Part shown: positions 23,905-36,075 of the stretch, piece after piece
How positions within the stretch are numbered: the stretch's first letter is position 1
Layout of the letters: each line of letters begins with the position of its first letter
NCBI RefSeq assembly: GCF_947179165.1
Contig: NC_077243.1
Span: 4,706,001-4,770,000, forward strand
DNA length: 64,000 nucleotides
Direction of reading: 5' to 3'
Source: Solanum dulcamara
Lineage: Eukaryota > Streptophyta > Magnoliopsida > Solanales > Solanaceae
Notes under the pieces: generated by a model
What the model saw: only the letters and a program-made list of their open reading frames with translations
What the model was told of the DNA's origin: nothing
Databases searched by the model: none
Translations under genes and position numbers: made by a program

Positions 23905-26900
23905 CTCCCCTTCAAGCTAGGTGGGGTAAAAATGTTCAACACCCCTAGTTTGGAAAGAAGATATTCATGCTGAGCTTTAGACAACCCTTTTGTTAGTATA
24001 TCTGCTGGTTGCTCTTTAGTTGAAAGATAGTGTACTTCAAGTAGACCTTGTTGCAGCTTCTCTCTAATGAAGTGACAGTCTATTTCTATATGCTTTGTTC
24101 TTTCATGATACACTGGATTTGCAGCAATCTGGATTGCAGCTTTGCTATCACTATACACCTGCACTGGCAACTCTACTTCAGCTTCTACTTCCTTCAGCAA
24201 TCCTAGTAACCAGACTAACTCAGACACAGTTGAGGCCATGCTTCTGTATTCAGATTCAGCTGAGCTTCTTGACACTGTGGACTGCTTCTTGGTCTTCCAT
24301 GATATCAGTGACTCTCCAACTTTTATCATGTATCCAGTGACTGATTTTCTGGTTAGGGGGCAAGCAGCCCAATCTGCATCACAATAAGCACTAACCTGAT
24401 TGTCTGAGTGGCTTGAGAGTAGTATGCCCTGTCCAGGTTGTCTCTTTAGATACCTGACTACTCTTAGTGCAGCATCCATGTGGGACTTTTTTGGTTGATT
24501 CATGAATTGACTCAATGTCTGAGTGCTAAAGGCTATGTCTGGCCTTGTCATGTTGAGATATAGTAGCTTACCTATAAGCCTTTGATATGCTGATTGATTT
24601 GTCAGGGGATCATCTGATTCTTCTTGACTTTTGTTCACATCATCATACTGTTTGGATGTCAACTTGACATTTACATCCATTGGAGTGCTTGCTGGTTTGG
24701 CTGCTGTCATTCCCATTCCTGAAATGAGTTCAAGTGTATACTTCCTCTGATGCATAAGTATTCCTTCTGCAGATCTTGTAAATTCAATTCCAAGAAAATA
24801 CTTGAGCTCCCCTAAGTCTTTCATTTTGAAAGCCTTTTGTAGAGCTTCCTTGGTTTCTACTATTAGCTTCAAGCTGCTGCCAGTGATCAACATGTCATCT
24901 ACATACACAAGTACTATTGCAATTCCTTCTGATGACTTGTTAATAAACAAGGAGTAGTCATATTGGCTCTGTGTAAACTTCATTTTCAGAAGAGCTTCAG
25001 TGAGTTTTTGATTCCACTGTCTTGGGGCTTGTTTGAGGCCATACAAAGACTTTGTCAGTCTGCACACATTCTCCCCTTGACTGACAAAACCTGGAGGAAG
25101 CTGCATATATATTTCATCTGTCAAATCTCCATGCAAGAAGGCATTAAAGACATCCATCTGATGGATGTGCCAGTGTTGGGCTGCAGCAATAGACAGAATA
25201 GTTCTCACAGTTACCATTTTAACCACTGGAGAAAAAGTTTCTGTGTAATCAATGCCTTCTTGCTGGCTATACCCCTTTGCAACAAGTCTGGCTTTGAATC
25301 TGTCTATCTCCCCTGTAGATTTATACTTGACTTTATATACCCACCTGCAGCCAATAGCTTTTTTGCCAGCAGGTAGAGGTGTAACCTCCCAGGTATGATT
25401 ACTCTCCAGAGCCTGAATCTCTGCTTGCATGGCCTCAATCCATCTTGAATCTTTTATGGCTTCAGCATAGGTGGAAGGTTCAGACACAGTGGATGTAGCT
25501 GCAATGTAGCACTGATAAGAGGGGGACAGATGAGAATAGGTGACATAATTAGAGATAGGATAAGGAACATCTTTAAGTGTATTGAAGGAGACAAAATCCT
25601 TCAGCCAAGCAGGAGGATGTTTAGGTCTTGTGGACTGTCTAGGAATCACTGCAACAGGAGGCCCCTCAGGAATAATCAGATCATCCTGTAGCTGCTCAAC
25701 ATCTTCAGGGAGGGGCTGAGTGGCCTCAATATGCTCAACATCTGCAGATATAGAAGGCTGGTCATCATCAGGTGATAGTGCAGCCTGGTCAGAACCTGGT
25801 GAGATCACATGATCAAGTGTAGAGAGCACTGATCCTTGCAGGGTGTCCAGAAACAGCTGCTGATAAGATGACCTGTTATCTGTGGCAAATGGAAAAATAT
25901 CTTCTCTAAAGAGAACATCCCTACTCACAAAGAATGATCTGTTAGACAAATCAAATAAGATGTATCCTTTATGCACTTCAGAGTATCCCATGTGGACAGC
26001 AGACCTTGATCTAGACATAAGTTTGTCATGTTCAGTAAGATTTTTTGCAAAAACCAAGCAGCCAATTGTCCTCAAGTGAGACAATCCTGGTTTGGCACCA
26101 TAGAGTCTTTCATAAGGGGATTTGAAACCAAGAACACTGCTAGGAAGCCTGTTAATAAGATAAGTGGCAGCCAGTACACAGTGACCCCAGAACTTAATGG
26201 GAATTTTACCTTGAAATCTTAGTGCTCTTGTTACTTCAAGTAAATGTCTATATTTCCTTTCAGCAACACCATTTTGTTGAGGGGTGTAAGGACAGGATTT
26301 CTGGTGTATGATACCTAATTCTTTAAACAGATCAACACAAACTGAGTTAACAAACTCTGTACCATTATCAGTCCTTATAGCTTTGACAGTTTTCCCAAAC
26401 TGATTCTTAACAAACTTCAGAAACAATGGAAGAGACACACAAACATCTGATTTCTGTTTAAGCAAGAATAACCAAGTCATCCTTGAGAAATCATCAACTA
26501 TTGTAAGAAAATATTTGTTGCCATCAAAAGCAGCTGTTTTGTAAGGACCCCAAAGGTCAATATGTAACAAGGCAAAACAGTCACTACTTTTGATACTACT
26601 AGAAGGAAATATAGACCTGGTTTGCTTAGCCATTGGACAAACAAGACATTGAGAAATTTGACACATAGTGTGTTTAGTCATAGTAAACATTTTGGCAAGT
26701 AATGTTGAAGAGACATGTCCAAGCCTTTGATGCCATAACTCCACTTCTGCAGTTGAATCCTTGTCTGTGAGATGATTTGAATCAACAACAAGAGCAGACT
26801 CTCTACTAGTGCTTTGAGATAATTGTCTCCACAACAGATATAAGCCTCTTTCTTCTCTACCAACCTCCTTCACCTTCCCAGTGTAAAGCTCCTGGAAAAC

Positions 26901-28370
26901 ACAAAAGTCAGGGAAGAAGGACACTGAGCATCCTAATTCCTTTGTTAGTTTGCTGACTGACATCAGATTATATTTGAACTCTGGAATGTGAAACACATTA
27001 GTGATAAGACTTCTAGTTGATAGACTACATGAACCAATGTGTGTTACTTGTGTAGTGCTACCATTTGGTAAGGACACTTCCTTAGGAATATCTAGCTTTA
27101 GCAGAGACTTCTTTTCCAGCATATTCAAATTTGATACCATATGGTTTGTTGCACCTGTGTCTATAATCCAGACATCACTATTTTCAGTGACAAACAGAGC
27201 TTTACCTGCAGTATTTGCCTTATTGTCATCAGATGTAGTAACTCTTGCTTGTGACTGTTGACTCAGCATTTTTAAAATTTGATCATACTGCTCTTTTGTG
27301 AATGTGCAGCCTTGAAGTAATTGTTTGACATCCTTTTCAGCTTGACTAGTAGTGATGGCAGATGTGCTGCCCTCAACTGATTTTTCATGCACATTGGTGT
27401 TCAAACCATAAGAGAAATTAGCATGACTCAAACTGGAGGCACTTTGCATCTTCTTCTTTGACTTAAAGTCTGGTGGATAGCCAACAACTCTGTAACAGTA
27501 TTCCTTAGTGTGACCTCTACACTTGCAAAAATCACATACGAGCAGTGTATTTTTCTTGAACTTGTGATTTGCACCTGAGTTAATCACACCTCTAGAATAC
27601 ATTGCTGCTGACTCTAAGGTGGATGCATTTAGGCCTAAGGTATTGATGCCTGTAATAACAGACTTTTGACTCTCATCTCCTACTACCATGGCATAGGCCT
27701 GATTAACAGTTGGTAATGGATCTATCATGAGTATCTGACTCCTAGCCTGATGATACGAATCATTTAGCCCCATTAAGAATTGATATAACTTTTGTCTGTT
27801 CATGTGAACAACAAAGCCTCTGGATTTTTCACAGTTACAACAAGGAGAAGGTACTAGCACCTCAAATTCATCCCATAGAGCTTTTAGCTTTGTATAATAT
27901 GCAGAAACTGAAGTTGTCCCCTGCTGCAGAGTTGTGATTTCTTTGTGTAGACTGTAAGTCCTTGAACCATCTACTCTATCAAATCTCTCTTGTAGGTCAC
28001 TCCATACATCCATTGCACTTGAAGCAAACGCAATTCCACTCAGTAGACTTTTTGACACTGAGTTCATCAGCCATGATAGAACTATAGCATTTACCCTCTC
28101 CCATTGACTCCATAATTCCTCGCCATACATCTCCTTTCTACATGTGCCATCAACTAGCCCTAATTTGTTCCTTCCTATTAGAGCTAGTTTGACCGACCGA
28201 CTCCATAAAGTGTAGTTCTCCACACCAATCAATTGAAACGAAATAACACTAATTCCACTTACATCTGTAGGGATTAAGAACAGTGGATGGTTGTAATCGA
28301 TACCTTGCCCAGACATGGACTGATTCAGCTGGACTCGTTGACCTAGGTTTTCTTCACCCGTCATTTTCAA
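23892..28370 (-). CDS. Copia gag-pol polyprotein, 1492 residues, intact
   Basis: A single frame with no stops or shifts. Domains in order: Copia gag (N-terminal [25 protein letters not shown]), zinc knuckle [14 protein letters not shown] (about 280-293), aspartic protease [11 protein letters not shown] (about 401), pre-integrase LWHQRLGH with CLVCPMAK (about 545-580), integrase core with [13 protein letters not shown] and NGVAERK (about 605-710), reverse transcriptase with [11 protein letters not shown] (about 1165), and RNase H with [17 protein letters not shown] and ERTKHIEID (about 1330-1460). All expected catalytic residues are present. The stop falls just inside the 3' LTR. The start at 28370 is the first ATG after the primer site. 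Closest in style to RE1/Retrofit-type Copia, a tentative lineage call. Confidence 0.95.
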   Translation of the reverse strand: MKMTGEENLGQRVQLNQSMSGQGIDYNHPLFLIPTDVSGISVISFQLIGVENYTLWSRSVKLALIGRNKLGLVDGTCRKEMYGEELWSQWERVNAIVLSWLMNSVSKSLLSGIAFASSAMDVWSDLQERFDRVDGSRTYSLHKEITTLQQGTTSVSAYYTKLKALWDEFEVLVPSPCCNCEKSRGFVVHMNRQKLYQFLMGLNDSYHQARSQILMIDPLPTVNQAYAMVVGDESQKSVITGINTLGLNASTLESAAMYSRGVINSGANHKFKKNTLLVCDFCKCRGHTKEYCYRVVGYPPDFKSKKKMQSASSLSHANFSYGLNTNVHEKSVEGSTSAITTSQAEKDVKQLLQGCTFTKEQYDQILKMLSQQSQARVTTSDDNKANTAGKALFVTENSDVWIIDTGATNHMVSNLNMLEKKSLLKLDIPKEVSLPNGSTTQVTHIGSCSLSTRSLITNVFHIPEFKYNLMSVSKLTKELGCSVSFFPDFCVFQELYTGKVKEVGREERGLYLLWRQLSQSTSRESALVVDSNHLTDKDSTAEVELWHQRLGHVSSTLLAKMFTMTKHTMCQISQCLVCPMAKQTRSIFPSSSIKSSDCFALLHIDLWGPYKTAAFDGNKYFLTIVDDFSRMTWLFLLKQKSDVCVSLPLFLKFVKNQFGKTVKAIRTDNGTEFVNSVCVDLFKELGIIHQKSCPYTPQQNGVAERKYRHLLEVTRALRFQGKIPIKFWGHCVLAATYLINRLPSSVLGFKSPYERLYGAKPGLSHLRTIGCLVFAKNLTEHDKLMSRSRSAVHMGYSEVHKGYILFDLSNRSFFVSRDVLFREDIFPFATDNRSSYQQLFLDTLQGSVLSTLDHVISPGSDQAALSPDDDQPSISADVEHIEATQPLPEDVEQLQDDLIIPEGPPVAVIPRQSTRPKHPPAWLKDFVSFNTLKDVPYPISNYVTYSHLSPSYQCYIAATSTVSEPSTYAEAIKDSRWIEAMQAEIQALESNHTWEVTPLPAGKKAIGCRWVYKVKYKSTGEIDRFKARLVAKGYSQQEGIDYTETFSPVVKMVTVRTILSIAAAQHWHIHQMDVFNAFLHGDLTDEIYMQLPPGFVSQGENVCRLTKSLYGLKQAPRQWNQKLTEALLKMKFTQSQYDYSLFINKSSEGIAIVLVYVDDMLITGSSLKLIVETKEALQKAFKMKDLGELKYFLGIEFTRSAEGILMHQRKYTLELISGMGMTAAKPASTPMDVNVKLTSKQYDDVNKSQEESDDPLTNQSAYQRLIGKLLYLNMTRPDIAFSTQTLSQFMNQPKKSHMDAALRVVRYLKRQPGQGILLSSHSDNQVSAYCDADWAACPLTRKSVTGYMIKVGESLISWKTKKQSTVSRSSAESEYRSMASTVSELVWLLGLLKEVEAEVELPVQVYSDSKAAIQIAANPVYHERTKHIEIDCHFIREKLQQGLLEVHYLSTKEQPADILTKGLSKAQHEYLLSKLGVLNIFTPPSLKGSVRG

Positions 28371-28528
28371 CCTTTCTTCCTGTTTGTTGTAGTTGTATGA
28401 CCGATCTTAACTTCGATCTGTAGATCGACCAAAAATTTTTGACGAATCTATGAATCTGACTGATTCTTTGACTCCGAAAAATTTAACACCTACCACAATG
28501 AACAACTGTGATACTTGCTCTGATACCA

Positions 28529-28875
28529 TGAACAAATTGGTTCTGAGCTTCAGTGAGCTTAGAACCTTCTTGTGGAAGTACAAATCAGAGAAAACATGAA
28601 GTCACTCACAGAAGATTGAAGAAGAAGAAGAAGCAGAAGCGAGAAGAGAGAGAAGAGAGAGAAAGAAAAATCTTTCTTACATTTTCTGATCTGTGTGTTT
28701 CACACACACACTTTTAATGAGTGTATATATCCATATACTTATACACTTAACCAACGCTCAAAATAACAATCCACCAATTAGTTATAACCAACTCAACTAA
28801 CTAACTGCCTAATTAGCATTTTAACAAACCTTGGTCAAATGACCAAACAGTCCCTAGCTTGCTTAACCTCTAACA
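28529..28875 (-). repeat. 5' LTR of Copia element
   Basis: 347 bp, identical to the 3' LTR except for one transition (CAAACAGTCCC here, CAAACAATCCC in the other). Transcription would start here and run leftwards. Confidence 0.95.
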
Positions 28876-28941
28876 AGCCTTACCTTGCATTTCTGCCAGA
28901 GGCTGTTTCCAAGGCTTGAACCCGTAACTACTAATTCTTTA

Positions 28942-31110
28942 TTTTACTATTATTCTATCTTTTTATTTTTGTGTAATTTTTGGTCGTTCATTTAGTCAAT
29001 TTATTACCCATAATCTTTTTATTCATTGCGAGGAAAAATTCTTCACCTAGTTGAGAGAGTTGAGACAAAGAAAGTATCTATATGTTGAAGGAAAGAGTAT
29101 CTATATATGTTGAAGGAATATGTTTTTTTTGTGGAGCTTTAAACTCTTCAACTTATTCAAAGTTGCTTGAGTTGTACAATTTTATTGGGTTATTGTATTA
29201 CTAAATTTGTGTAGATTAATCCGCAGTGAGCTTAAATCTTCTTAAATAGAGCGAGATATTCACGTCTCAGTCTGAATATTTTTTTATTCATTTTTTGTCA
29301 TTTTATTTTCAACAGTGATTTATTGTAATTGCAGTATATTACACCAACACATACTTTTAAGCTTCCTAATTACTAATAGTATGAGAATGTATTATACGTT
29401 TTTGATGATCAAAGGTCTTTTTTAGCTCTTATTTTTGTTTATGAGGTAAGGTTTAGTCCTATGATTTACACTTTAGACTGTCTAATGCTAAAAATTAATC
29501 CCCTTTTCAGGACACTCGACTCCAATGAAATATATCGCTGGAATAATTAGGAATCCGCTTTGGCCAAGCTTTTTTACTTTTTTGAAAAAACGTTCTAGCC
29601 TATGCTATTTTCGAAAAGTATTTATTTTTTCCTAAAAAATTGATCAAACATCTTATATATCTTTTTTCTATTAAAAAAAGTATCTTGGTCTCTCAAAACT
29701 TGGCATAGGTAATTAAACTAATACTCAAGGCATTATTCAAACCAGACTTGAAGGAACTCACTTCATATGCAATGCCATTATTGGTGGCATATGGATAGAT
29801 GGCCGTGGATGAATCTTTATTTACGTGATATAATTTGATTGGCATTTAAATTAGAAAATATGTGATCATGATATATTATTTGTAGAACGATTAAAAATTT
29901 AAAATTTGTTGTTTTAACCAAAAAGTAACTGCTCACCACAAGTTTAATTAATATGTGGCAACCTACGAAAGAGTAATAACATATTATAATTGAATAAATG
30001 GTGCGAGCTAGTATTGTAGATTTTTTAAAACTATTCATGTGTATAGTATAACACAAAATCCAAAAACAAAAACAAAAAGAAAATAAGTAAGGGGTCATTT
30101 GGTAGATAATTAGAGTTATGCAGATATTAGTAATAAAATGATTAGTTATCTGGAAATTATCTACATCTATTACTTTTTGGTATTAAATATAGATGATTTA
30201 GTTATTCATATATTAATTACGATATCTTCTATTTTGCATAAAATAATACATATAATCCGTCGTAACTTATAGTTATGTGGATTTCTATATTAAAAATTGA
30301 ACGTCATATTAATTTTATAATGAATAATTTATCTCAGACCCCAAATATAATATAGTACTTGTACTATTCACGTTCAAACCAGCTATCAATTAACTGACCC
30401 TAAAGAGAAAAAATAAATAAATAGGTGTATCTGGTGGTGCGTAAAAATACAAATGTGGTCCAGAATCGAGAACGATCAATAGTGGTGTAAAAAGTATGTG
30501 ATGGTGGCAAATACCTACTGCAGGAAAACTTTACAAATGTAAATCAGTGGATTCCAGGCCCATAGATATTGACTTGTACTGTACTCATGGTAGCTAGTGG
30601 CCAACTTCTTAATTCCAGAATATTTTTTATTTATTTATTATTATTATTATTTCAAAATTGGGCGTACGAGAGGAAAAATGAAAAGAAAATTAAAATTCGA
30701 ATAGTCAATCAACTAACTGAGTTAATAAAATATATATTTCAATCTAGAATATCTTTCACTTAAAAATGTAGAGAAGAAAGATATAATTAATCAAGTACTA
30801 TATTCAGTGGAAAATAAATAATTGAAAAGCATATTATTGACTCTTCAGTAGATGAATGAGCACCCTTCCTAGTATTTACTTCACGTTTTCCCCCCCTATA
30901 AATTGGGGCACATAGCTTTAATTAAGCTTTTTTATTTTTAAATAGAAATGACAAATTGGGACACGTAGGGATAGCTTGTTTTACATGGTCATTTACATTA
31001 AAGTAGTGATTAGATAAAGTAATAATCTAGTACTCATATGATGTCAGGTAAAAATTAAAATTAGATAAACTGAATATTAATTAGACGAAGTCCAATTATA
31101 TTGCTATAGG
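28942..31110. other. Intergenic, no gene recognised
   Basis: AT-rich sequence with short ORFs lacking domains. Nothing beyond simple A/T runs is recognised with confidence. Confidence 0.6.
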
Positions 31111-31122
31111 CCCAGGACCTAG

Positions 31123-31132
31123 CTATATAAAT
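31123..31132 (+). promoter_or_regulatory. TATA box upstream of first miR477-like hairpin
   Basis: CTATATAAAT lies 79-88 bp upstream of the hairpin base at 31211, consistent with a pol II pri-miRNA promoter. Confidence 0.55.
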
Positions 31133-31210
31133 CTTAATAATTCTTGGCTGGTTCTTCCAAAGAGCCAAGCAGTGAGAACAAAAACAGATTTTTTTTTTCT
31201 TTTCAATATT

Positions 31211-31410
31211 GGAGAAGTTTTCAATAGCCCTCAAAGGCTTCCAATATTTCAGCTTCCAGCTTATAACTAGTATATAGTATTGATAAAAAGGCCGGTTCGA
31301 TGCATTTCGTTTTGGCTATTAGTAACTTAATTACTGTTACTATTACTATATTGCTTTAGCTGCGGCGTTGAAATGTTGGAAGCTTGCGAGGCTCTTGAAG
31401 CCTTTGCTCC
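31211..31410 (+). ncRNA. miR477-like precursor hairpin 1
   Basis: The 5' arm contains GCCCTCAAAGGCTTCCAATA (within 31226-31250) and pairs with GAAATGTTGGAAGCTTGCGA (within 31370-31393). Pairing extends outwards (GGAGAAG..TTTTCAATAGCC with GGCTCTTGAAGCC..GCTCC) and inwards, giving a long imperfect stem. The 5'-arm core CCCTCAAAGGCTTCCAA equals the core of miR477 family members as I remember them. A TATA box lies just upstream. Expression cannot be judged from sequence, and the loop is long for a plant precursor. Confidence 0.62.
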
Positions 31411-31775
31411 TTTCTCTTTGATCAATTTTACGGTGTATCCAAAATGGAAATAGAAAAACCATGCATGCATATTGCAATTAGCATGGCCATGGGATGAAAG
31501 AGGAAAGAGGACCAACATTCAAAAGGGATGTAATATATATATATATGCTTCGCAATGGAAAATTTATATACTAGCTTTGTCTCAATATATGTGTCATAGG
31601 TCGAATTTCGAGAATAAATAAGTTTTTAAACTTTTTTTTGAATTTGGAAAAAAAAAATTCAAGATTTTTTGAAATAAAATTTACATATATGAACATTACA
31701 TTAAAAGTATCATAAGTCACAATAATTATCAGTTCAAAAAATTTAAAAGCCATGACATTTATACACTACACTTCA

Positions 31776-31815
31776 GACTCCTGAGACCCCACTTATTGGG
31801 GTATATGTTGTTGTC
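31776..31815 (+). repeat. Short SINE tail fragment
   Basis: GAGACCCCACTTATTGGGGT followed by ATATGTTGTTGTCG resembles the shared SINE/LINE 3' tail. Very short and diverged. Confidence 0.4.
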
Positions 31816-31829
31816 GCAGAGATCGGTAC

Positions 31830-33350
31830 CCATTAGTTAGTTACTCATTTTTATGAGTTATTGTTTATCATACACTCGTGAGTATATAGAATTTAAATTC
31901 ATCCAAACGTTAATGATTGGATGGTTTATTTGGATAATTAGAATTATAGTCTCTATCTAACTTTTCCTCTTATTTCATTTTCCATTTCTCAGGGGAAAAA
32001 AAATCTCCTTCCTTATGGCGTTTATGCATGGCTCTCCTGTCTCTTTTTTCCACCTAACTTATAAGTTTCAAACTAATTAAAAGTTGGTTATTTTGTGATT
32101 TGCAATAAGAGATGTGATGAAAAGTAATACAGCATGCATGGTGAAAGGGGAAGGGATAGAGTGGCTGGTACCACGCGGAACACAGGCAATAGAATTTTTG
32201 TTAGCGGCAATTGAGTTAATATCATTGCATTTAGAGTTGCTAAAACTTTTAACGATATTTATATAGAGTGTTGATTATAAATATTCATATTATATATTTT
32301 CCACTAAATATAATATATCGGCAATTATATATATTATTGACGCAAAATTCTTTATTTGTTGTAGTGTACTTACTCCAATTCATCCTTAATTAATCAAAGG
32401 TCTTGAATTTAAGTCATGCTAGCTAGATATAGAGTCATCTTTGTTACAGAGTACTGTTTAATTTACCTTCAATACGATTCAATATAAAAAATTTCAATGT
32501 GAATTCAAATTTAATCAGATTCAATATAAATACCAAACAATACCGGATGAAAAAAATAAAAAGAGTGGGTGGGGGTGGGGACTAGGGGAGAAGGCATATA
32601 TATAGTCCAAAAGAAAAAGTTCCTTTTGAACTTTATTGGTTTCTTCCTTTTGTAATATTTCTAAGAAAGAAGCGTAATATTCTATTGTAATTTAGGTAAG
32701 TTAGTACTAATTGGTTTATTTATATTATTGATCAGGTCAAGCTTTTCTGTTTTCTATTGATATTTCATTGTCTTATAATTAGTTGATACTAAAATCATAC
32801 AAAATTCTAATTTACAATCCATCAATACATGGCATCGATTTCTGTTATTAATTAACCGCCTGTATTGTGACTGTATGTGATGTTTATAATCGTTATAATT
32901 ATGGCACCTCTTTGGATAGTGCATGAGTTACTATGTGATTAGATTGCCAATTTAATGATACAAATTTATAAATGGAGAAATTAAAAGGGAAAAAAGCAAT
33001 GAGCTATGCATAATTTTAGACGCCTACATATATTTCAAATAACAAGACAATATATTAGTGCTTTGCGCAATCATAACAAGAATTCCAAGGTTGTTTATTT
33101 CATTTGTTTATTATAAGAAAATAATTCATAAAAAACATACTGTAATAAAAAGAGTTTGTATTAGGATTCTCAAAACAATTACTTAAGTGGGATTTAATCA
33201 TGGAATTTAGACCACTTATGTAGTTTCCCAAGTTTCAGTTAAATTATTTGTTTTTTTTATAATGTTAGGTCTTCTACAGGAGTACTAGATTTGTAGCTTC
33301 ATTTTTAAAGACAGGAGTAGTCGATGAAGGCTAAGCATCCCCGTTAAGTA
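31830..33350. other. Intergenic, no gene recognised
   Basis: AT-rich, with a small G-rich stretch at about 32565-32592. No coding or clear transposon structure seen. Confidence 0.55.
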
Positions 33351-33355
33351 TCCTA

Positions 33356-33602
33356 CTTCCTCTATTTTAATTTATTTGTCTATTTTTGATTTATCATACA
33401 ATATAAAAAAGTAAAAAGGATTTTTGAATCGTATGATTTTAAACTAAAGATATATGGAATTTACCAAAATACTCTTTAATCTTGTAATCTCAAATATATC
33501 ATGATGTGAAAAATTAGAATTAAAGAGTTGCCAAAAAAATAGACATTCTTTTTTAGACAAGCTAAAAAAAGAAAATAAGACAAATAAATTGAAATAAAAG
33601 AG
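33356..33602. mobile_element. Stowaway-like MITE
   Basis: 247 bp with terminal inverted repeats: CTTCCTCTATTTTAATTTAT at the left and its imperfect complement (GACAAATAAATTGAAATAAA, ending AAGAG) at the right. TA flanks both ends (33354-33355 and 33603-33604), the Tc1/mariner target duplication. No coding capacity. Confidence 0.75.
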
Positions 33603-33604
33603 TA

Positions 33605-34690
33605 GCACACAAAAACAAGGACAAGTAAGAAATTAAATAGAATTTTATAGTGAAATTAATTTATCTATATAAGTAACTGTGCATAATAAGCGGAACTAGC
33701 TAATTACTTTTTAAGAAATAGTTTAATGGTTCTGTGCATTAATTAGAAGGAAGAATTAATGTATTTGTTATCCAATTTATATATTTTTTTAAAAGAGTAT
33801 GAATATCAAAAAAATGCAAACACCGGTAACTTTATTTGTGAAATTATGATCATAATTAATGGACACTATTTAAATATATTTTTTTTTCCTTTAGATATTC
33901 GTAGTTGAAATTTATTATGTGCATGAATATTTTATTTTTATACACAATAGATTTCTTGCAAAATATTATTGTATAATATTTGAGTATGATTATTATTAAA
34001 GTGTAATTTTATAAAGAGTGTACCTCTATAATAAATGTCACTATCGTTATAAGTAAAATGTTGTTATAGAACAATAAAAAATATAACATTAAAACTCGAT
34101 TCTGAAAAAAATCAAACCGTTATAATGAAAAGTTATTATAACGAAAGACGATTGTTATAACAAGGTTTAGTTTACATATTATTATATATTACTAGTCATG
34201 ACATTTTATAAAGGAGGCATGTGGGAAGTCTCATCTATTAAGTTTCGATGTTAGTTATGTCAGCGTATAGCTAGGGCATATGTGTGAGAGATTTGTCACA
34301 AGTCTTAACCACACTTTTCACAAAGAATTACTGACATTAAATTAATTCATTAATTGCAAGAGTTGGTGATTCTTCCTATGATGGTATCTCTCATTATGTT
34401 GGGTTTACTTTCTTGTCCTACGATCCTTTGAACTTGGAAGACCAACACCATTTTAATTTTATATTTCTCTTCACATTGTTGAAGACACTTTTAACATATA
34501 AGATTAAATGAAATTTTGATTTAAAATTACGATACATGCTTTTTTCAAAATAAAAAAGAAGAAGAAGAAAATTGATGTTTTAAATTTAATGATTAATCAA
34601 ATTAAGACATATAAAATTATACTAATATATAACGTAACAACATATGCATGTAAATATAGAAAACAATAAGAAGAAGAAGCAAAAAGAAAA
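33605..34690. other. Intergenic, AT-rich
   Basis: About 34000-34160 has a repeat-like stretch with several TTATAACGA/TCGTTATAA-type motifs, reminiscent of an interspersed Solanaceae repeat, without clear ends. A (GAA)n-rich stretch precedes the duplicated promoter at about 34695. Confidence 0.5.
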
Positions 34691-34694
34691 GAAA

Positions 34695-34990
34695 GAGTGG
34701 CCCATTGTAATCCATATCAATTACACGTAATGCTTGAACGAAATTTAACGTGAAATTTCTTAGTAAATACTTTTTTAGGACCAGACTTGTGGAGGGACTT
34801 TAGAAGTTCATAAGCAATTACACTTTGTTTTAAAAAGGAAATAAAAATAATAATAATAATAGAGGGGATGGAAAGAGCAAGGGTTACAGCTATACGTTTT
34901 AATATTAAAATATATACTACTCCATCTTGATTTCGAAACAATAGTAAAATATATTGAGTAGTGAACTAATTGGCACCCTATAAATATTTA
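34695..34990 (+). promoter_or_regulatory. Promoter region of hairpin 2 (duplicated)
   Basis: It shares blocks with 38720-39060, including CATTGTAATCCATATCA, ACACGTAATG and AAGTTCAT(A/C)AGCAAT. The TATA box CTATAAATA is at 34978-34986. The matching region at 39 kb has the same TATA sequence upstream of hairpin 3. Confidence 0.6.
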
Positions 34991-35288
34991 GCTACAACTC
35001 TCAAGCTAATTGATCCCACTTCTTCCTTTTATATTCAACAATACACACACATATATATACACAACAAGCGTAAAGCTTATATACTGTTTATTATAAAGTT
35101 GTCTTGTGTGGAAGGTTGATTCTACCATTTAATTAATGGCAAAAGTTCCCTTATTCGAAGTTCTTTGTATGGTAATCTAAACACTTTCTTATGCGAGACA
35201 AAAAGTTTAACTAATTATGTGTCTTTTGATATGATTTTTTTTATATATGAATTCAGAAGTGAGTCGCACTAAGTCTGCAGAAATTAAT

Positions 35289-35395
35289 GGAAATCCAGTG
35301 TTTTCTGAACTCTCTCCCTCAATGGCTGCTCCTATTAATTAAAGAGCAGCCATGAGAGATTGGGTTCAGAAAACTCTGGCTTTCCTAGTTTTGAA
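35289..35395 (+). ncRNA. miR477-like precursor hairpin 2
   Basis: A 107-nt fold-back: the 5' arm from GGAAATCCAGTGTTTTCTGA to AATGGCTGCTC pairs almost completely with GAGCAGCCATGAGAGATTGG up to CTGGCTTTCC. The candidate mature strand lies at 35311-35331, beginning TCTCTCCCTCAATGGCTGC. It is close to tomato miR477-5p as I recall it (CTCTCCCTCAAGGGCTTC core). Stem length, short loop and few bulges fit plant miRNA rules. The same candidate sequence recurs in hairpin 3. Confidence 0.75.
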
Positions 35396-35399
35396 GAGC

Positions 35400-36066
35400 T
35401 CAACATTGAATTTCCATTAGCGTCAGGCCTGAAGTTGCAGTTCCTTTATACATTCTTTTTATTTATTTATTTTGTCACCTCTTTTTATATAATCTCTTCT
35501 TATCATGCAGCTACTGGGCATAAGAGTGTGGCTTTGAGAGAGCTTCCACTTCAAGAGAGAAGAAAAAATAAAAAGACTTTTTTTTATTGTAGTTTTTCAC
35601 TCTGACCAGTCCCCTTCAAATAATATTTGCCGAATCGTTCATCATTGGATCAGGTTCATATTTTGACCAAGTGTTCTAACATGTTGATCTTTGATTTGAA
35701 TGGTGGATTGAATTTAGAGGTTCATAACATCTGATTTCGAGCCTTGAACAGCAACTCCATTTTGAGTAATTTCTCATAATTATTTTGTACTTATTGATAT
35801 TGCTACTTCATGTGTTCGTGTTTGATACTTGTTCTATAGTCAATTTGGAATTTTTTTTGTAATCATCTTGTTGTTACAGTAAAGCTATTCGAATCTTTTT
35901 GATCCAGTGTTTTTTACCTTCAATTTCAAAAAATAAAATTACGTTAAAATTTGATGTTCGTTTATTTTCTCATTTGTCTCGATTTCTTCACATATCACCG
36001 GGTTCACTCTAGATTGGTTCATTCATGATAAGATTATGATAGGTTTCGGTTGTTCTTTTACTTCTT
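35400..36066. other. Downstream of hairpin 2, no gene recognised
   Basis: Ordinary AT-rich sequence with an 81-residue ORF (35360-35605) that overlaps the hairpin and has no recognisable domain. It probably includes the tail of the primary miRNA transcript. Confidence 0.5.
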
Positions 36067-36075
36067 AATAAATTA

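Larger units (their letters stand above)
23558..28875 (-). mobile_element. Intact young Ty1/Copia retrotransposon
   Basis: It has 347-bp LTRs (23558-23904 and 28529-28875) that begin TG and end CA, with a 5-bp target duplication AGCCT (23553-23557 and 28876-28880). By eye the LTRs differ at one base. The primer binding site TGGTATCAGAGC (minus strand, at 28528-28517) matches initiator tRNA-Met. The polypurine tract GAAGGGGAG (minus strand) abuts the 3' LTR near 23905-23913. The internal region is one open gag-pol frame. All parts needed for autonomy appear present. Confidence 0.95.
23471..28923 (-). mobile_element. TS-type SINE split by a Copia insertion
   Basis: The two SINE parts are 23471-23557 and 28876-28923. 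Sense is minus: B-box-like GGGTTCAAGCCTTGG, then GAAACAGCCTCTGGCAGAAA, then GGGAGCTTAAGTGCACCGG and a T-run tail. The 18-bp target duplication GTAACTACTAATTCTTTA is identical on both sides (23453-23470 and 28924-28941). The A-box part of the head is absent, so the copy is 5'-truncated. The Copia element at 23558 inserted later. Confidence 0.85.

Noticed and set aside
24095..27261. Plus-strand ORFs within the intact Copia element
   Set aside because: Antisense shadows of the 1492-codon gag-pol frame.
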